64,000 nucleotides of DNA from Prostheceraeus crozeri. Its lineage: Eukaryota; Platyhelminthes; Polycladida; Euryleptidae. Below are positions 1 to 11,369 of this stretch, one piece after another. Every line of letters starts with the position of its first letter. Position 1 is the first letter of the stretch. The notes below the pieces were generated by a model. It had not been told where the DNA came from and did no database searches. It saw only the letters and a program-made list of their open reading frames with translations. Where the stretch lies: the NCBI GenBank assembly GCA_907163375.1, contig CAJQUW010010447.1:1-64000 (forward strand), written 5' to 3'. The translations under genes were made by a program, and so were the position numbers.

Positions 1-741
1 GCAATAGGGTTATAATTTCATGCAATGCGAAAGATCTAGAGCAAAAATAATGCATTTTATTTTGGAGTTTGCTTATAGCTTAAAAGTTAAGCTTCATAAA
101 GCAGCGTTGATTATAGTGATACAAATTCTCCATGTGTTGACAAACATGTGAAGCATATGAGCACACACTCTACGCAGCATTTTACATGAGCGATCCTATT
201 GGAAGATATATAAAGACTGTAATAAACTCGTGAGATATTTGGAAACTAAAGATATCTGTGATCAGTAAAAGAATATTTGTGATGGCTTCTAACTTCTGTC
301 GCATTGTCCGATCTTCGTTGAGGAGAAAACTGCACATCTTCCATTTCTAGTTCAGATGGTTCAGATAGTTCCAAATCGATTTCATACCTACCCGAATGAA
401 TTTCAGACATCTCCAGATGAATTGGAGATTCTCCAGTTGAATTTAAGATACTTTCAAAGTTGAGTCTCTGACAGATATCTGAAATTCAATCAGAAAAATC
501 TGAAGCTCATGTTATGTCTGAAATTCATTTGGAGAGATCTGAAATAGACATGGAAAGTATACAGTTGGTTCCAAAAGTTAACATGCAGGGATGATAGAGA
601 AGTTTTCGGTCTTTGAATATTACATGGTCTTTTCAAGCGACTGTTATAAGTCTCCATAACGAAGGCAAAAACGTCAATGACCGAAAAATGAATTTCAAAA
701 TTATACATTGGAAAGTTTTCCGGAAAATTTTCCATTTGCAT
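1..741. other. Non-coding DNA with diverged short repeats
   Basis: No gene is supported here. Between about 340 and 560 the string CTGAAATTCA and relatives such as CAGATGAATTGGAGAT and GAAATTCATTTGGAGAGA recur at irregular spacing, which suggests a decayed short tandem repeat. The small minus-strand frame at 490-744 runs through these repeats and has no recognisable domain. Confidence 0.4.
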
Positions 742-860
742 CACTAGTGACAGCTATTTGCCTGTGATATGATCACGCTTAAGAAAATACTCTTGAGGTT
801 GAGCATGACAGTAATAGGAACCCACCGAAATTCAAATTTAGCAAACTCCAAGGCTGTCAT
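742..860 (+). repeat. Repeat R1, copy 1, part before the 5 kb insertion
   Basis: This stretch (GATCACGCTTA..., CTCTTGAGGTTGAGCATGA..., ending CCAAGGCTGTCAT) recurs at 6890-6997 and 14228-14325 and, inverted, at 21181-21263. It is cut at 860 by the TIR element that follows. The rest of the copy resumes at 5844 with CTGAGAATCTG and ATACCATCATTCCTTC, as in the uninterrupted copy at 6998-7025. Confidence 0.75.
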
Positions 861-1190
861 CCCGGCTAACAAAGTACGTATCTGCTACGTAGCGGGGGAG
901 TAGCAGAAATGCGTAGCAGAAACCAATAAAAATGGCGGCATAGGCCACGTTCTTGCTACGTAGCATGGTGCTACTTGTTGCTACCAATTGAAACGTTGCC
1001 GATACTGAATTGACATCATAATGCAACCTACCGCTACGCTGAAGCACTGATTGCTACCGGTATGCTACGTAGGAGAACCTTGTGCTACTCTACCTACGTA
1101 TCTGCTACCGGATGCCACGTAGTGCTACGGCGACTCTACGTACTTGCTACTAATCGCCACCAACTGCTACACTGGCGCTACGCTACATTT
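861..1190. repeat. Left subterminal repeat cluster (TACGTA)
   Basis: TACGTA occurs at about 873, 884, 956, 1071, 1094 and 1136, with degenerate GCTACGC, GCTACCGG and CCACGTAG copies between. The motif is its own reverse complement, so copies read the same on both strands. Clusters like this are typical transposase-binding regions of TIR elements; that role is inferred. The small frames at 838-1047 and 1062-1367 are produced by these repeats and are not genes. Confidence 0.75.
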
Positions 1191-2074
1191 TATCAGTCCT
1201 TATTGGCGAAAGTCCACCTCAATCAACACACAGTCCAACTTACCCACAGCTATGCAACTATGAAAATCAGAAGGCGATATTTCGGAATAGCAAAAAACAA
1301 ACCATCACACAAACGATTTTATTCGAACACATATGCACACATCAAATGTCTTTACTCAGGCACTTGATCGTCTTCCACGTCACCCTCTATGTCCGGCAGC
1401 TCAACCCTGCTCCCGAGAAAGTCTTCTGGGGGCTTGTTATAGCCAGTTCCCCACAAGGACCTTCATCCTGGCATTTCCATTTTTGTAATGGAGTTTTCTC
1501 ATTGCCTCTGAAAAAGGATGATCAATTCTTAAAAAGGGCACTGAAATGCATTTGAGATTATAACAAAATAAAACTTAGTCTGATAGACAGACACCACTTA
1601 GTTTGGAATACGTTCAATCCGTACTAGAAAAAAGAATTTTCCTGTCTACTGATGCTACATAGTTGGGTCAAGTTATGATGTAGCAAAATGCACTCTCTGA
1701 TGAGATGCAACGTTTCAAGCTCATTTGTAAGCTTGGAATATCGACTTTTCTAATTTTAACAGCTCTAACCACTTTGCAAGTTTTCAGTATAAGTAGTAGC
1801 TGCTTTGCACAATGCAATTCGACGGAATATGCGCTTTTTTGAATTTCTAAATTTAGTTCCTCCGACATTCACCGAAATCATAATAACCTCGACTTAGACT
1901 ACGCAGTTTTCGTCGAGGTTGGACAGAACAGTAGTCAGATAATTATAGAAACATTTTGCTATTCATAATTTTTTATTTCCTCCTTGTTATTCATACATTT
2001 GCTCCTTTATGCCTATTTCTCGGACATTTTTGGACATGATGATGATTATAGCAGATAGTATGTAAAGATAGAAA
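1191..2074. other. Interior of 5 kb element, no gene seen
   Basis: This is AT-rich transposon interior. Short frames at 1346-1555 (plus) and 1668-1868 (minus) have no recognisable domain. I see no repeat with copies elsewhere in the window. Confidence 0.4.
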
Positions 2075-2747
2075 TAGTCCCTCCGCCAGGACGGGCTTTT
2101 GCATCGAACGAGACCGAAGATGAGACTTTCAACGAATGTTCTAAACCCTATGACTACTACGAAAATGCGCGCCTGCCGAATTCTAACGTGTTCCTTTGAT
2201 ATGCAGACAAGTTCAAGAAAAAGGACATGCTAATTGAAGGAAAATCGAAGTTTTCGACCGAAATGTTGGTTTGGTGTGTTTGCCCTGACTATGCGAGATG
2301 TATTAACTCAAGCGCTATAGGCCTAGTTTGTGGCATGACATATCTTCAGGTCATGAAGTCATGTACCTTCGCCTACCAAAACCAAAACAAATTTGGATTC
2401 AACAAGCATCTTAGGAAGGTAAATATGAATGAAATTTTGATCAAATTTCAGCTCAAACCTTGAGCATCTATAACCACTCTTGCAAATATCGCATATAGAA
2501 TTTGTTCTTAGCACGGGATTAGAACGCAATGGAAGACATATCATACCGCAAGATTGCATAGTCGGAGCAAGCACACCAAGCAGACATATTGGTCGAAAAT
2601 TTTCCTACAGTTAATAACATGTATATTTCCTTGATCTTGTCTGTAGATCAAAGGAACTCGTTAGAACTCGGAAGGCGTGTATTTTCGTAATAGGGTATAC
2701 ATCATTCTGTGTCTCATTCCATGCAGAGGCTCGTCCTGGCGGGACTA
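2075..2747. mobile_element. 673 bp MITE-like TIR element nested in the 5 kb element
   Basis: The left end reads TAGTCCCTCCGCCAGGACGG and the inverse of the right end reads TAGTCCCGCCAGGACGAGCC. The similarity continues inward (TTTTGCATCGAACGAGAC against CTCTGCATGGAATGAGAC), giving an imperfect terminal inverted repeat of about 45-50 bp. TA borders both ends, consistent with a TA target duplication of the mariner type. No transposase is visible. The frames at 2227-2463 and 2359-2574 are short and unassigned, so a non-autonomous element is the simplest reading. Confidence 0.6.
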
Positions 2748-3208
2748 TAAATATATTTCCATGTTTCCATATAGTATTTGTTGCAATCATTCAAATTTTA
2801 TAATGGGCATATAACGAAATTTGCATACAAGATTCTCTTGTCCAAAGTTAGCACATGTTAATAAGATTGAACGGGAGACCTCATAGTCCGGGAGCTAGCG
2901 TGAACTTGTGCAGGGAACGAGGTAGTACATAAAACTTTCACATAGCATAGTACACCTCTAACCTACTGCAAAACTTCGCGTCTGCCGGATCAGATCATTT
3001 GCTTTTAAGAAATAGAGAGGATAACACAATCCTACGTATTTCCAATGGTAAAATTGTGACATTTAAGGTGTTGACTCCATTTTTTCGAATTTTTGCTCAT
3101 AAAAGTTACACAAATTGGTATTTTGTTGAACTGGTATTTATAGAAATCATCTACAGATCATGATCTTTCAAATGAGTTATCATTCAGTGTAAGAGGATGA
3201 AGTAAAGT
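2748..3208. other. Interior of 5 kb element, no gene seen
   Basis: AT-rich sequence between two structured repeats. No open frame, RNA gene or repeat copy was recognised. Confidence 0.35.
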
Positions 3209-3310
3209 GTACAAACAGACACTTTTCGTTAAAGTATATCAACAATTTTCCTGAAATTTCTATGTTAAAATTTGCAGTTACACCAACGAAAAGTGTCTAT
3301 TTTATTGTAC
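3209..3310. repeat. Hairpin-forming inverted repeat
   Basis: GTACAAACAGACACTTTTCG (3209-3228) is mirrored by CGAAAAGTGTCT...TTGTAC ending at 3310. The arms are about 22-26 bp and enclose about 55 bp. It could be a small foldback element or a stem-loop; nothing further is known. Confidence 0.55.
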
Positions 3311-3805
3311 ATAACTTTATGAAGGCAAATAAAGAAGGAGTGACCCACTTGTTTTTAGCAAAATGCCAAGAAAATTGAATTACCTCTTTCTCCTAGCCTT
3401 CAACATCATATGTAAAACATTAATTTTTATGTTTTAAAATAAATTGTGAGCATTACTGCATGCATGTAATTATGCCTATTGACAAATGTAAAATAGCATA
3501 TAAATTGTCAGTTTATTTGTCAATATCACGATATATAGTAGAGAATGCAATGGGCTTAACCATCAGTATTTTATAGGCCTATATGGAATATATGAAAAGA
3601 AACTTAATCATTTCAAAAATTCCACTTTATCACTGATTTTGATTTATAGTGCAAAGCCACTGCATCACAACTTTTCACATTAGTAATGCACTAGACAATG
3701 CGTTTTCCCAATTCTTGATGACAGAACTGAATTACAAAAGAAGAAATTCATACTACACCTAAATTAATCATTCTATGTGGTTTGGCCCTAGACTGCTATA
3801 GTTTT
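3311..3805. other. Interior of 5 kb element, no gene seen
   Basis: AT-rich, with no supported coding frame or repeat. Confidence 0.35.
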
Positions 3806-4084
3806 CGGAAAAGTCAAGTTGATTTAATTTACATCAGCCAGATATATTTCAAAAGTTCAGAGCTATTATCTTCAGGAGCAAAGGATTACGAGAATGGTCG
3901 TAATTCAAAATGATAGAGTTAATTGATCTGCGTGATTTATGATTTCTTTGTGTATTTTGAATCACTATCATAGTAAATATTCTTGTATAGTTTATATATA
4001 TATATTTTTTGCTCCTGAAGAGGATAGCAGTGAGCCATTGAAATATATCGGGCTGATTCAAATTAGATCAACTTGAATTTTCCG
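3806..4084. mobile_element. 279 bp foldback MITE
   Basis: The left arm starts CGGAAAAGTCAAGTTGAT and the right arm ends ATCAACTTGAATTTTCCG. The arms stay similar for about 75 bp (ATCAGCCAGATATATTTC against its inverse, and TTCAGGAGCAAA against TTTGCTCCTGAA). The centre is AT-rich and unpaired. It is a palindromic miniature element nested in the 5 kb transposon. The minus-strand frame at 3849-4061 merely traverses it. Confidence 0.65.
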
Positions 4085-4421
4085 TTAACCACAATAATTC
4101 TAGTGTTTCGATTGTTAGCGTCTGAATGAATTCTTTTGTACACCACTTATATACATAAAGCTCTTATTTCATTTAATTACATATTAAAATATGAATTTGC
4201 ATGCTGATACTTACATGTTGCGACGAAAGCAATCGACACGGAAATATGAGAAGCATTGAGATCGAAACACGCAGTTGGAAAACAGCGACAAGTCATAATG
4301 CCTATGGAGATCAAGTATGTTTTGATTGCTTCATTCACTAGAAGTTCTGCTCTGCTGATTTCGATTTTCACTGGATAAATATATAAATTTTCGTACATGT
4401 AAATCTATCGCGGATGAAAAG

Positions 4422-4771
4422 TTGCTTTCGTTCAAGGAATTCTTCACCTCGGCGAAGGTTGTACCATTTGTCACTCAATCTGATATTGTGCCCGATGAAA
4501 AAGACAACACTGAGAAAAGTGATCTCTGTACACGGATGAAGGATATAGCAGCAATGGCGTACGTTGTTAAAGTCCACTCTGCTTTATTTGACGTAACATC
4601 ATCATTACTCAGCTTCGCGATGCCATGAATTTAATGCCAGCTGCACGCTTGTCTATGGTTGCACGCGAGACGCGTCAGCGCATCATGGATCCACCTGTAT
4701 TCTGTAGCTGTCGAAACCGGACAAAGACGAATGCGGCCGAAGGATGGATAGCGATGGAATGTGTCTGCTAA
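4422..4771 (+). pseudogene. Coding remnant of the 5 kb element, unidentified Cys-rich end
   Basis: An open frame at 4422-4628 (68 codons) gives way to a different frame running from about 4592 to the stop at 4769-4771. The second frame contains METRQ-like basic sequence, then VFCSCRNRTKTNAAEGW and MECVC, a pattern of paired cysteines followed by tryptophan that loosely recalls a zinc-binding finger. The shift between frames suggests a broken gene. It is the only stretch of the 861-5843 element that looks protein-coding, so it may be a piece of the original transposase. I do not recognise the family, and a chance open frame is possible. Confidence 0.25.
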
Positions 4772-5164
4772 TGCGAGAAGGGCGGGGAGATTGCGCAACG
4801 GAACTTGACTGTGGTAAAGCTTTCAAAATCATATCACTTCTGCAGATTCAGATGCAAAGCATGCGCTAAAGGCAAACTGAATTTACTATATAATTGGTTA
4901 CTAGGTTGTCATACAAGGTGTCATCGTCATAAAATTAGAGCGGAGAGAAAAAAAATTAGTAGTTTTTTAACTTTAAAAACTTTTTAAACTTAAGACTTAA
5001 AAACTAGCGAGCACTCAAAAGATCATTTCATTTGAAGACATAATTGTGAAATGCGGATTTCTATCTTGTGAGATGGTGTGACAGTTTCTCCTATGTATAA
5101 AAATACTGTCGCGTGAAAGAGAACATAACAATTATGTTTTTGATGCATCAAATATATCTAAATG

Positions 5165-5440
5165 CATAGATAAAAGTAAGAAGAGAGACGGGATCGAACA
5201 AGGAGAAAAGGAGAAAAAGAGAGAAATATGAAGAAGATAAATTGGAAAATAACAGAGAAGAGAAAGAGTGAGAGGAAAGGAGAAAATGAGAGAGTATGAA
5301 GGAAAAGAAGTGGAATAGCAAGTGAACACGTTGATGAAGAAGAGAGAGAGAGAGATGGATGAAATGAGAGGATGGAGAGAGGAGGAAGCAGAGAAAGAGA
5401 GAGGAGGAAGAGGAAAAGAGAAATCGAGGGGAGGTTTATG
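5165..5440 (+). repeat. Polypurine (GA-rich) tract
   Basis: About 270 bp are almost entirely A and G on the plus strand, with GAGAGA and AGGAGAAA blocks. The minus-strand frame at 5132-5470 is only the translated complement, rich in Ser, Leu and Phe, and is not a gene. Tracts of this kind can form triplex DNA; that is general knowledge and was not shown here. Confidence 0.75.
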
Positions 5441-5474
5441 ATTTTTTACTGCTGCGTAAACACAACGCATATGT

Positions 5475-5676
5475 GCTACGTAGAAGCAACCGAGCAGCTA
5501 CCGACTGCTACGTATCCACAGCATTTATCTGCTACGTAGAAGCAACCGAGCAGCTACCGACTGCTACATATCCGCGACGTTTATTTGCTACGTAGAAGCA
5601 ACCGAGCAGCTACCGACTGCTACGTATCCACGACGCATTTGCTACGTAGAAGCAACCGAGCAGCAACGCTCCTATA
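5475..5676 (+). repeat. 54-56 bp tandem repeat, 3.6 copies
   Basis: Units start at 5475, 5531, 5587 and 5641, each opening GCTACGTAGAAGCAACCGAG and containing CAGCTACCGACTGCTACGTA. Spacing is 56, 56 and 54 bp. The array forms the inner part of the right subterminal region of the 861-5843 transposon, which continues with further TACGTA motifs to 5843. Confidence 0.85.
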
Positions 5677-5843
5677 GGCAAAACGTCAAAAGCGCTGAAA
5701 ATATGCTGTAAGTGTAAGATAAGTACGAGCGTATCAATAGCTACGTAGCTGCTGCGTAGTGCCACCAACCAACATGCTACGCTACGCTTTGGAACGTTTG
5801 GCACCGATTGCTACGTATCATCTACGTAGGATTGTTAGCCGGG

Positions 5844-6880
5844 ATAACACTGAGAATCTGATCTGTAAAATACCATCATTCCTTCTGCATTACAATCATG
5901 ATCATTTAATTCCGTGGTAATTTCTTCAAAACTGCAAAAATGTGCATATCTCACATTTGGTAACAACACCCAATTGTATGCACCTCGAATTCATTTAATA
6001 AAATCGAAGGTGTAGGCTATACACATTGGGGAGTTAATAAATGCTGAGTTACTAATATATGCTTACTATATGGACCATAGGCGCAACGTTGTTGGCCCTA
6101 CAACTTTTTTTATTACAGGGGGGATCGATTTTGATATTTCATTATAATTCACCGAGCGAAGAGTGTATACATATACATGTAGATTATCCTGATTTTCTTG
6201 ATGCATGCAAATTATCTTACATATGTACATGAAAGTTGGATTACATGTAGATCACATCGCATGTACACAGTGCATGACTGGGGTGCCGCACAGAAACATT
6301 GTTGGATATAATGATTTGGTTATTGACAAGAAAATTTAAATAGGTGAATCGGGTGAATGATGCTGTTAGAGACTTTTAGACTAACAGGGAGTAAGTATAT
6401 GTAGAGTCGACTCAAAAAAGTACCTGTATACACTAAAAATTTTTATATGAAAAGATTCAGTTTTTTGCGGAGATCACGTTCCTGCGGTCCAAACAATTAT
6501 TTGAGCAGCTTTAAAAAAACGAAATTTTTGCCAATTTAGATGCTACTGACATGACACCCCATCATAAGTAGTATGAAACAAGTTGGATATCAAAAGAAAT
6601 GGACATTCGCTAACAAGCATCGTAACTAAGCGGAAATTAAACTGATTACCAAGGAAATCTAATGAACGGCATTATAATGGAAGTCTTCATGAAAAAAGTC
6701 GCGATATCTTATTGTGCAGTCGTGGCTGAAATTTCATTTATTTAATTCAATTTTCATCGTGATGAATTTATGATTCACAAAATTAATGTGTCACTTCTTT
6801 AATCTGAATAGTGATGTGGACCCATTTACATCTTTCAAAGTTAATCGAAGTCATTGTCTTTGATTCTGCTATTTTGCTCT
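5844..6880 (+). repeat. Repeat R1, copy 1, part after the 5 kb insertion
   Basis: It resumes the R1 copy broken at 860. GAGAATCTG and CCATCATTCCTTCTGCATTA match 6998-7030, and the block around 6402-6700 (GTCGACTCAAAAAAGTACCTG, AGTATGAAACAAGTTGGATA, GGAAGTCTTCATGAAAAAA) matches 13740-14030. It carries about 350 bp (roughly 6045-6395) that the second copy lacks. No gene is visible. Confidence 0.7.
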
Positions 6881-7231
6881 GCCAGTGGCAGGTAGCATGA
6901 ACTGATGCTTAGAAGATTCTCTTGAGGTTCAGCATGAAAGCAATAAGAGCCCATCGAATTGCTAATTTAACAAACATTAAATTTCCAAGGCTGTCATGAG
7001 AATCTGTGAAATACCATCATTCCTTCTGCATTACAACCATGATCACTCAATTCCGTTGTAATTTCTTCAAAACTGTATAAATATGCATGTTTCACATTTG
7101 GAAACAATTCAAACTGTATCCCCTTGAGTTCATTAATCAAAATCGAAAGTGTATTACACCATGGACATCGAATATCAACAACTAGGAATATCGAATATCA
7201 ACACCTAATGCTTCGTATTCGATGTCTGTGG
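6881..7231 (+). repeat. Repeat R1, copy 2, part before the gypsy insertion
   Basis: This copy has the uninterrupted GGCTGTCATGAGAATCTG junction that serves as empty site for the 5 kb element. Its end holds a small hairpin: CACCATGGACATCGAATA at 7157 onward and its near inverse TATTCGATGTCTGTGG before 7231. An LTR retrotransposon then interrupts it, and the copy resumes at 13685 after the 4 bp duplication GTGG. Confidence 0.75.
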
Positions 7232-7797
7232 TGTAACTTAGTTTATTTATATGTTAGCACTCTGGAAATATTAATTCTATTACTACCGTCTCAATCGCCT
7301 TTCCTCAACTATATTGCGCTTCCAGCAATCACAAGTTCACGTTTACCTTTCCCAGAGTTAGTGTCACCCACTAAGGCTTACTCAAGATAAAATAATGATA
7401 TCGATAGACACCGTATATTATGCCTATGTGGGGAAGAGCTAAAAGGATGAGCAGCGTACAAAGTGAAGCACAAAAGAATACTCAGTTCGGTGACGACAAC
7501 TGTTCGGTCGTTGAGTTTATATATATTCTGTACTACCATCCTCTTCCTAAGCATCCGCACCGGATGCGTCCACTGCCTCGAAAGTCATAAATCAATCTTG
7601 ATGGAAAAGTTCGTTTGACATTTTTGACACATGAGTCTGATATAATTTTACTCCCACTTCCGCCTCTTCATCTTGTGATTGAGCTCGCGTGCCGATTTGC
7701 GATTTAATTATTTTCACCTCTTCACCCGTGGACTTTACAACTTGTTACATTTTCCATTTTTTCCAACTCTCGTATTTCATATTTCAGCCCGGTTACA
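7232..7797 (-). repeat. 3' LTR of gypsy element 1
   Basis: This 566 bp copy is the downstream LTR in element orientation. It matches 13122-13684 nearly throughout. Visible differences include CACGTTTACC against CATGTTTACC and a small length change in GTTGAGTTTATATATATTC. The frames at 7124-7390 and 7378-7560 are LTR sequence, not genes. Confidence 0.93.
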
Positions 7798-8779
7798 TAT
7801 GATACCCCTTCATTTAGGTGTTGTCCCAACACCTGACACAAATTCGAAGTAGGGAGTTTAGTTCATCACGAATACCGAGGCATGTGGATGGTAGCAAATA
7901 GAGAAGACAAAATTACAATCAAGCGAAGATGCTGCTCACACTGTCCGCTCTCCCTCACATAAGTTATGGAAACATGTAAAATCATATACATATATATCAA
8001 ATGACAGAATAACAATCAATGTACAAAGTCACTATCATGGGGTTAAAAACTGATATTCACTGCTCGCAACATTCAATACACATATGGTCACCATAACCGG
8101 AACTGTCAATCGCACCATCACCCAAAGAGAGATAAACTATGTCCACACACATCAATGGAGACATCTTAAATATAACCCCATGATAACAAATGTGACCCCA
8201 TGATGAAAAGAATAATTGTATAACAAGATAATACGGTAAGAAGCACTGAGGATGATTAAGAGTAGTCCATGAAATGTCGTTACTCGAAAAATACAATTAA
8301 CTGTCTCCCAACTCGACACTGACAACACTGCACGTACCTTACTAGCTGGCGGAATTTAGTAAAGGCATAAAGCGCTATAGTAATAGATGTATACGAGGAT
8401 ATATGATGGTGATATAAGTTGTTATAGGATTTCAAATATACATGTATGATGAGATAAAATGCCAGCGGTAGCACTCATCACTCCATCAAGCTAGTGGTAA
8501 AGAGAAGAAGACAACAACTCTGCTGATTACTTCGCCACCTAGGCGAATAATTACTTAAATTATTTTACACTGCGTAACACTCAATCATACATTCTGACAA
8601 AATATATAATAGTAACATGATTGGTATATGCTGAAAAAAAGTGGTTGGTTAGCAGTACATTTTTATAGAGCAATATTTTTGGTTAAAAGTCGTACGTACG
8701 GTTTACGGTTGCGGTTAACGGTTTACGGTTAGTGGTTACGGTGCCGGGGCTTACTGTGGATAATCTACTTTTCTTCCTC
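7798..8779 (-). other. Region between pol and 3' LTR of gypsy element 1
   Basis: About 980 bp lie between the pol stop and the 3' LTR. I see no envelope-like frame. At 8696-8745 a short degenerate repeat of GGTTTACGGTT units occurs, just downstream of the pol end. The base run next to the LTR (inverse of 7798-7815: AATGAAGGGGTATCATA) contains only a short purine run, so a polypurine tract is not clear. Confidence 0.5.
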
Positions 8780-11360
8780 TCAATGGGTATCGAGTAGTTT
8801 TTGTATTTCTGTCGGCTCATATTCATCCTCCTCTTCTGTCTCTTTCTCTTCTGACGCGTCATTAACGGTTTCCCGCTCTGGCTGAGCTCTCCCGAGCGAT
8901 TCAGCCTCATCGTCACTTGAAGTGTGACCGTCGCCGTCATACAGTTCCGAGATCTCCTTAGTATTGTCGGTTTTTTCATTATTTATGAGTGTCGGGATTC
9001 CTGCCGAACGGTCAAGTTTAACCCTATTTAGGTGGACCCACATGGACTTGGAGCGGGGCTCACGCACTGATACTATTTTACAATTAGTGTCTGTCAATTC
9101 TGTAATACGCATTGGACCTTTCCATTTATGCTGCAATTTAGGAGTGAGCCCTTTTGTTTTAGCTGGCATGTGTACGTAAACGCGATCTCCGATTGCCAAC
9201 TTATCAGCGGTCAACGTCACTCTCCTATCGTAATATTTCTTTTGCTTATCTTGTGCTTTTTCGATGCAATCTTTCGCAACTTTCCAGGCTTCCGATAAGG
9301 TTCGAGCTAAATTATGCTTATAATCGTCAACTGAGCTGGCCGATTCAGTTAGATCCCGAAGAACTAAATCGCTAGGAAGTAGAGGGTCTCGACCATACAA
9401 TAAAAAGAATGGGCTTTCTTTAGTAGAACTATGGCTCGCAGCTCTATATTCGAACAGGACATATGGAATGAAGACATCCCAGTCCTTCTGGTCGCGACTG
9501 GTATAAAATGATAACATCGTAGTAAGTGTTTTGTTGAATTGCTCTACTTGACATCTGTTTGAGGATGAAATGATGTGGTAAAAACTTTTTCTGTATTCGT
9601 TAAACGACATACTTCTTTTAATAATTCTGAGGTGAAATTTCTGCCTCGATCGGATAACAGACACTCAGGACAACCATGAGTCGCAATTATGTTTTCGACA
9701 AATAATCTGGCGATGGTTGTTGCCTTCTGGTTGGGACTGCAAAACATTCGGGCCATTTAGTAAAATAATCTGCGAAGACAACGATGTATTTGTTTTGGTT
9801 TCTAGTTAAAGGTAGAGGGCCTAAAACATCAATTCCTAATCGAGCCATTGGACGATTTATCGGAATTGACACCATTGGAACGACTGTTTTAACTTTAGGA
9901 CCCTTTTTGGTGGCGCAAGCGATACAGGCTTGGCACCACTCAGTGACATCTTTATGTAGTGTAGGCCAATAATAGAATTTGTTGATTCTAGAGATGGTTT
10001 TTTTCAATTCCTAGGTGACCACCAAATGCACCGGAATGTAGATCCGTGAATACTGTTTGACGCAACTCTTGTGGGAGAGCTAGTAACAAGTCGTTGCCTG
10101 GAGTGTTTACACTTTTATAATATAACAAACCTTTTGATAAACGGAAATTTGGCCAATTATCATTAATGAATTTTAAGCATTGCTTAGACAATTGTTTAGG
10201 CATGGCTTGGTGCTGCAATTTCTTTATGATGGCGTTATAAATAGTGTCTTCCTTTTGTTGCTGCTGCACGCACGAAAATTCAGAACGAGATCTTATTTCA
10301 CTGATCGCATTAATAGGTATGCGAGACAATGTGTCGGCGTTTGAGTGTTTCTTGCCTGGACGGTATAAAATTTCAAAATTATACTCTTGAAGTAATAATG
10401 CCCATCTCATGAGCCTTGATGACGGTTCTTTGTGATTTAGCAAATACCGTAATGGTGCATGGTCTACTATGGCATAGAACTTTTTGCCCCAGAGGTATTC
10501 CCTGAAATGCTTGACAGCAAATACTAAGGCAAGTGCTTCCTTTTCTACTGTTGCGTAATGCTTCTCTGCTTTCTGTAAAACTCGACTTGCGTAAGCAATC
10601 GGGTGATCGACACTATCGACCATTTGACTAAGGACGCTACCAATTGCCCAGTTACTAACATCGGTTTGTAAGTAGAATGGTTGCTCAAAATTCGGATAAA
10701 TCAAGATGGGTGGAGATGTTAGAGCTTTTCGCATGAGGTTAAACGCTTCTTCATGGTGATCCGTCCAAACAAATTTTTCCTCTTTCTTTATAAGGTTAAA
10801 TAGTGGCGCAACAATACGAGCAAAATCTTTTACGAATCTTCTATAATAGCTACACATACCCAAAAATTGTCTCGTTTGTTTTACATTTTTTGGTCTTGGA
10901 TAATTGACAATTTTCTCAATATTGTCTTGTAATGGAGTAAGGCCTTGGCGCGACATGACATGTCCTAGAAAGCGAACTTCGCTCTTGGCAAACTCACATT
11001 TAGCAGGCTTTAGTTTTAGGTTATACTCAGTCAGACGTTCGAATATAATGTCCAATTTTCGCAGATGGTCTTCAAAGGTTTTTGAGAAAATTATGATATC
11101 GTCGAGATATGTAATGCACTCGATGAATTGCAGCCCGCTAAAACTAAGTCTAGAGCGGAAATAAATGTCGCGGGGCTATTACTGAGCCCAAAAGGCATTC
11201 TTAAAAATTCATAATTTCCAAAACAAGTAGTAAACGCTGTCTTATGCCGATCCTCTTCCGCCACGTCAATCTGCCAGTAACCAGATGCTAAGTCGAAAGT
11301 GGAAAAATATCTGGCCTCATGTAGACAGTCGGTAATGGTTTCCAACTGTGGCAGTGGTTG
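8780..11360 (-). pseudogene. pol: pol of gypsy element 1: RT, RNase H, integrase (frameshifted, 5' truncated)
   Basis: The polyprotein would copy element RNA into DNA and integrate it. In minus-strand order I see the RT segment FDLASGYWQIDV and LRMPFGLSNSPATF, then, after a shift near 11100, the catalytic box YLDDIIIF. RNase H follows (LQTDVSNWAIGSVLSQ, DHAPLRYLL), then the tether ending ADTLSRIP. The integrase zinc finger (WCQACIACATKK) follows a shift near 10000. Core segments DVLGPLPL, SDRGRNFTSEL and EQFNKTL lie in three frames (shifts near 9740 and 9550). The end carries a GPF/Y-type module (KWKGPMRI) and an acidic tail ending at 8780. Nothing upstream of PLPQLETITD survives: protease and RT blocks 1-2 are absent, and the sequence runs straight into gag. 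Confidence 0.9.
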
Positions 11361-11369
11361 GTGTTGTGA

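Larger units (their letters stand above)
861..5843. mobile_element. 4,983 bp TIR DNA transposon with GCTACGTAG subterminal repeats
   Basis: The element begins CCCGGCTAACAA (861-872) and ends with the exact inverse TTGTTAGCCGGG (5832-5843). It sits inside an R1 repeat whose uninterrupted versions at 6988-7000 and 14316-14330 give the empty site. The dinucleotide AT borders both ends and may be the target duplication or part of the inverted repeat. Both ends hold clusters of the palindrome TACGTA, mostly as GCTACGTAG: six in about 330 bp on the left and about nine in 370 bp on the right. The interior is largely non-coding, with nested MITE-like elements at 2075-2747 and 3806-4084 and only a short coding remnant at 4422-4771. 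It is therefore probably non-autonomous or decayed. The superfamily is not determined from the sequence. Confidence 0.8.

Noticed and set aside
5132-5470. 112-codon minus-strand frame rich in Ser, Leu and Phe
   Set aside because: It is the complement of the polypurine tract.
5475-5676. Regularly spaced repeats that could be taken for a CRISPR array
   Set aside because: There are no unique spacers: whole 54-56 bp units repeat head to tail in a eukaryotic transposon end.
847-5856. An 8 bp target duplication for the 861-5843 element
   Set aside because: GCTGTCAT before and ATAACACT after do not match. Only AT is common to both sides, so duplication length is left open.
7798-8700. An envelope-like gene downstream of pol in gypsy element 1
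   Set aside because: No long frame, signal peptide or membrane segment is visible between pol and the 3' LTR.
8696-8745. GGTTTACGG-like repeats that recall telomeric DNA
   Set aside because: Only about 50 bp, irregular, and located inside gypsy element 1 next to the pol end; a low-complexity patch is simpler.
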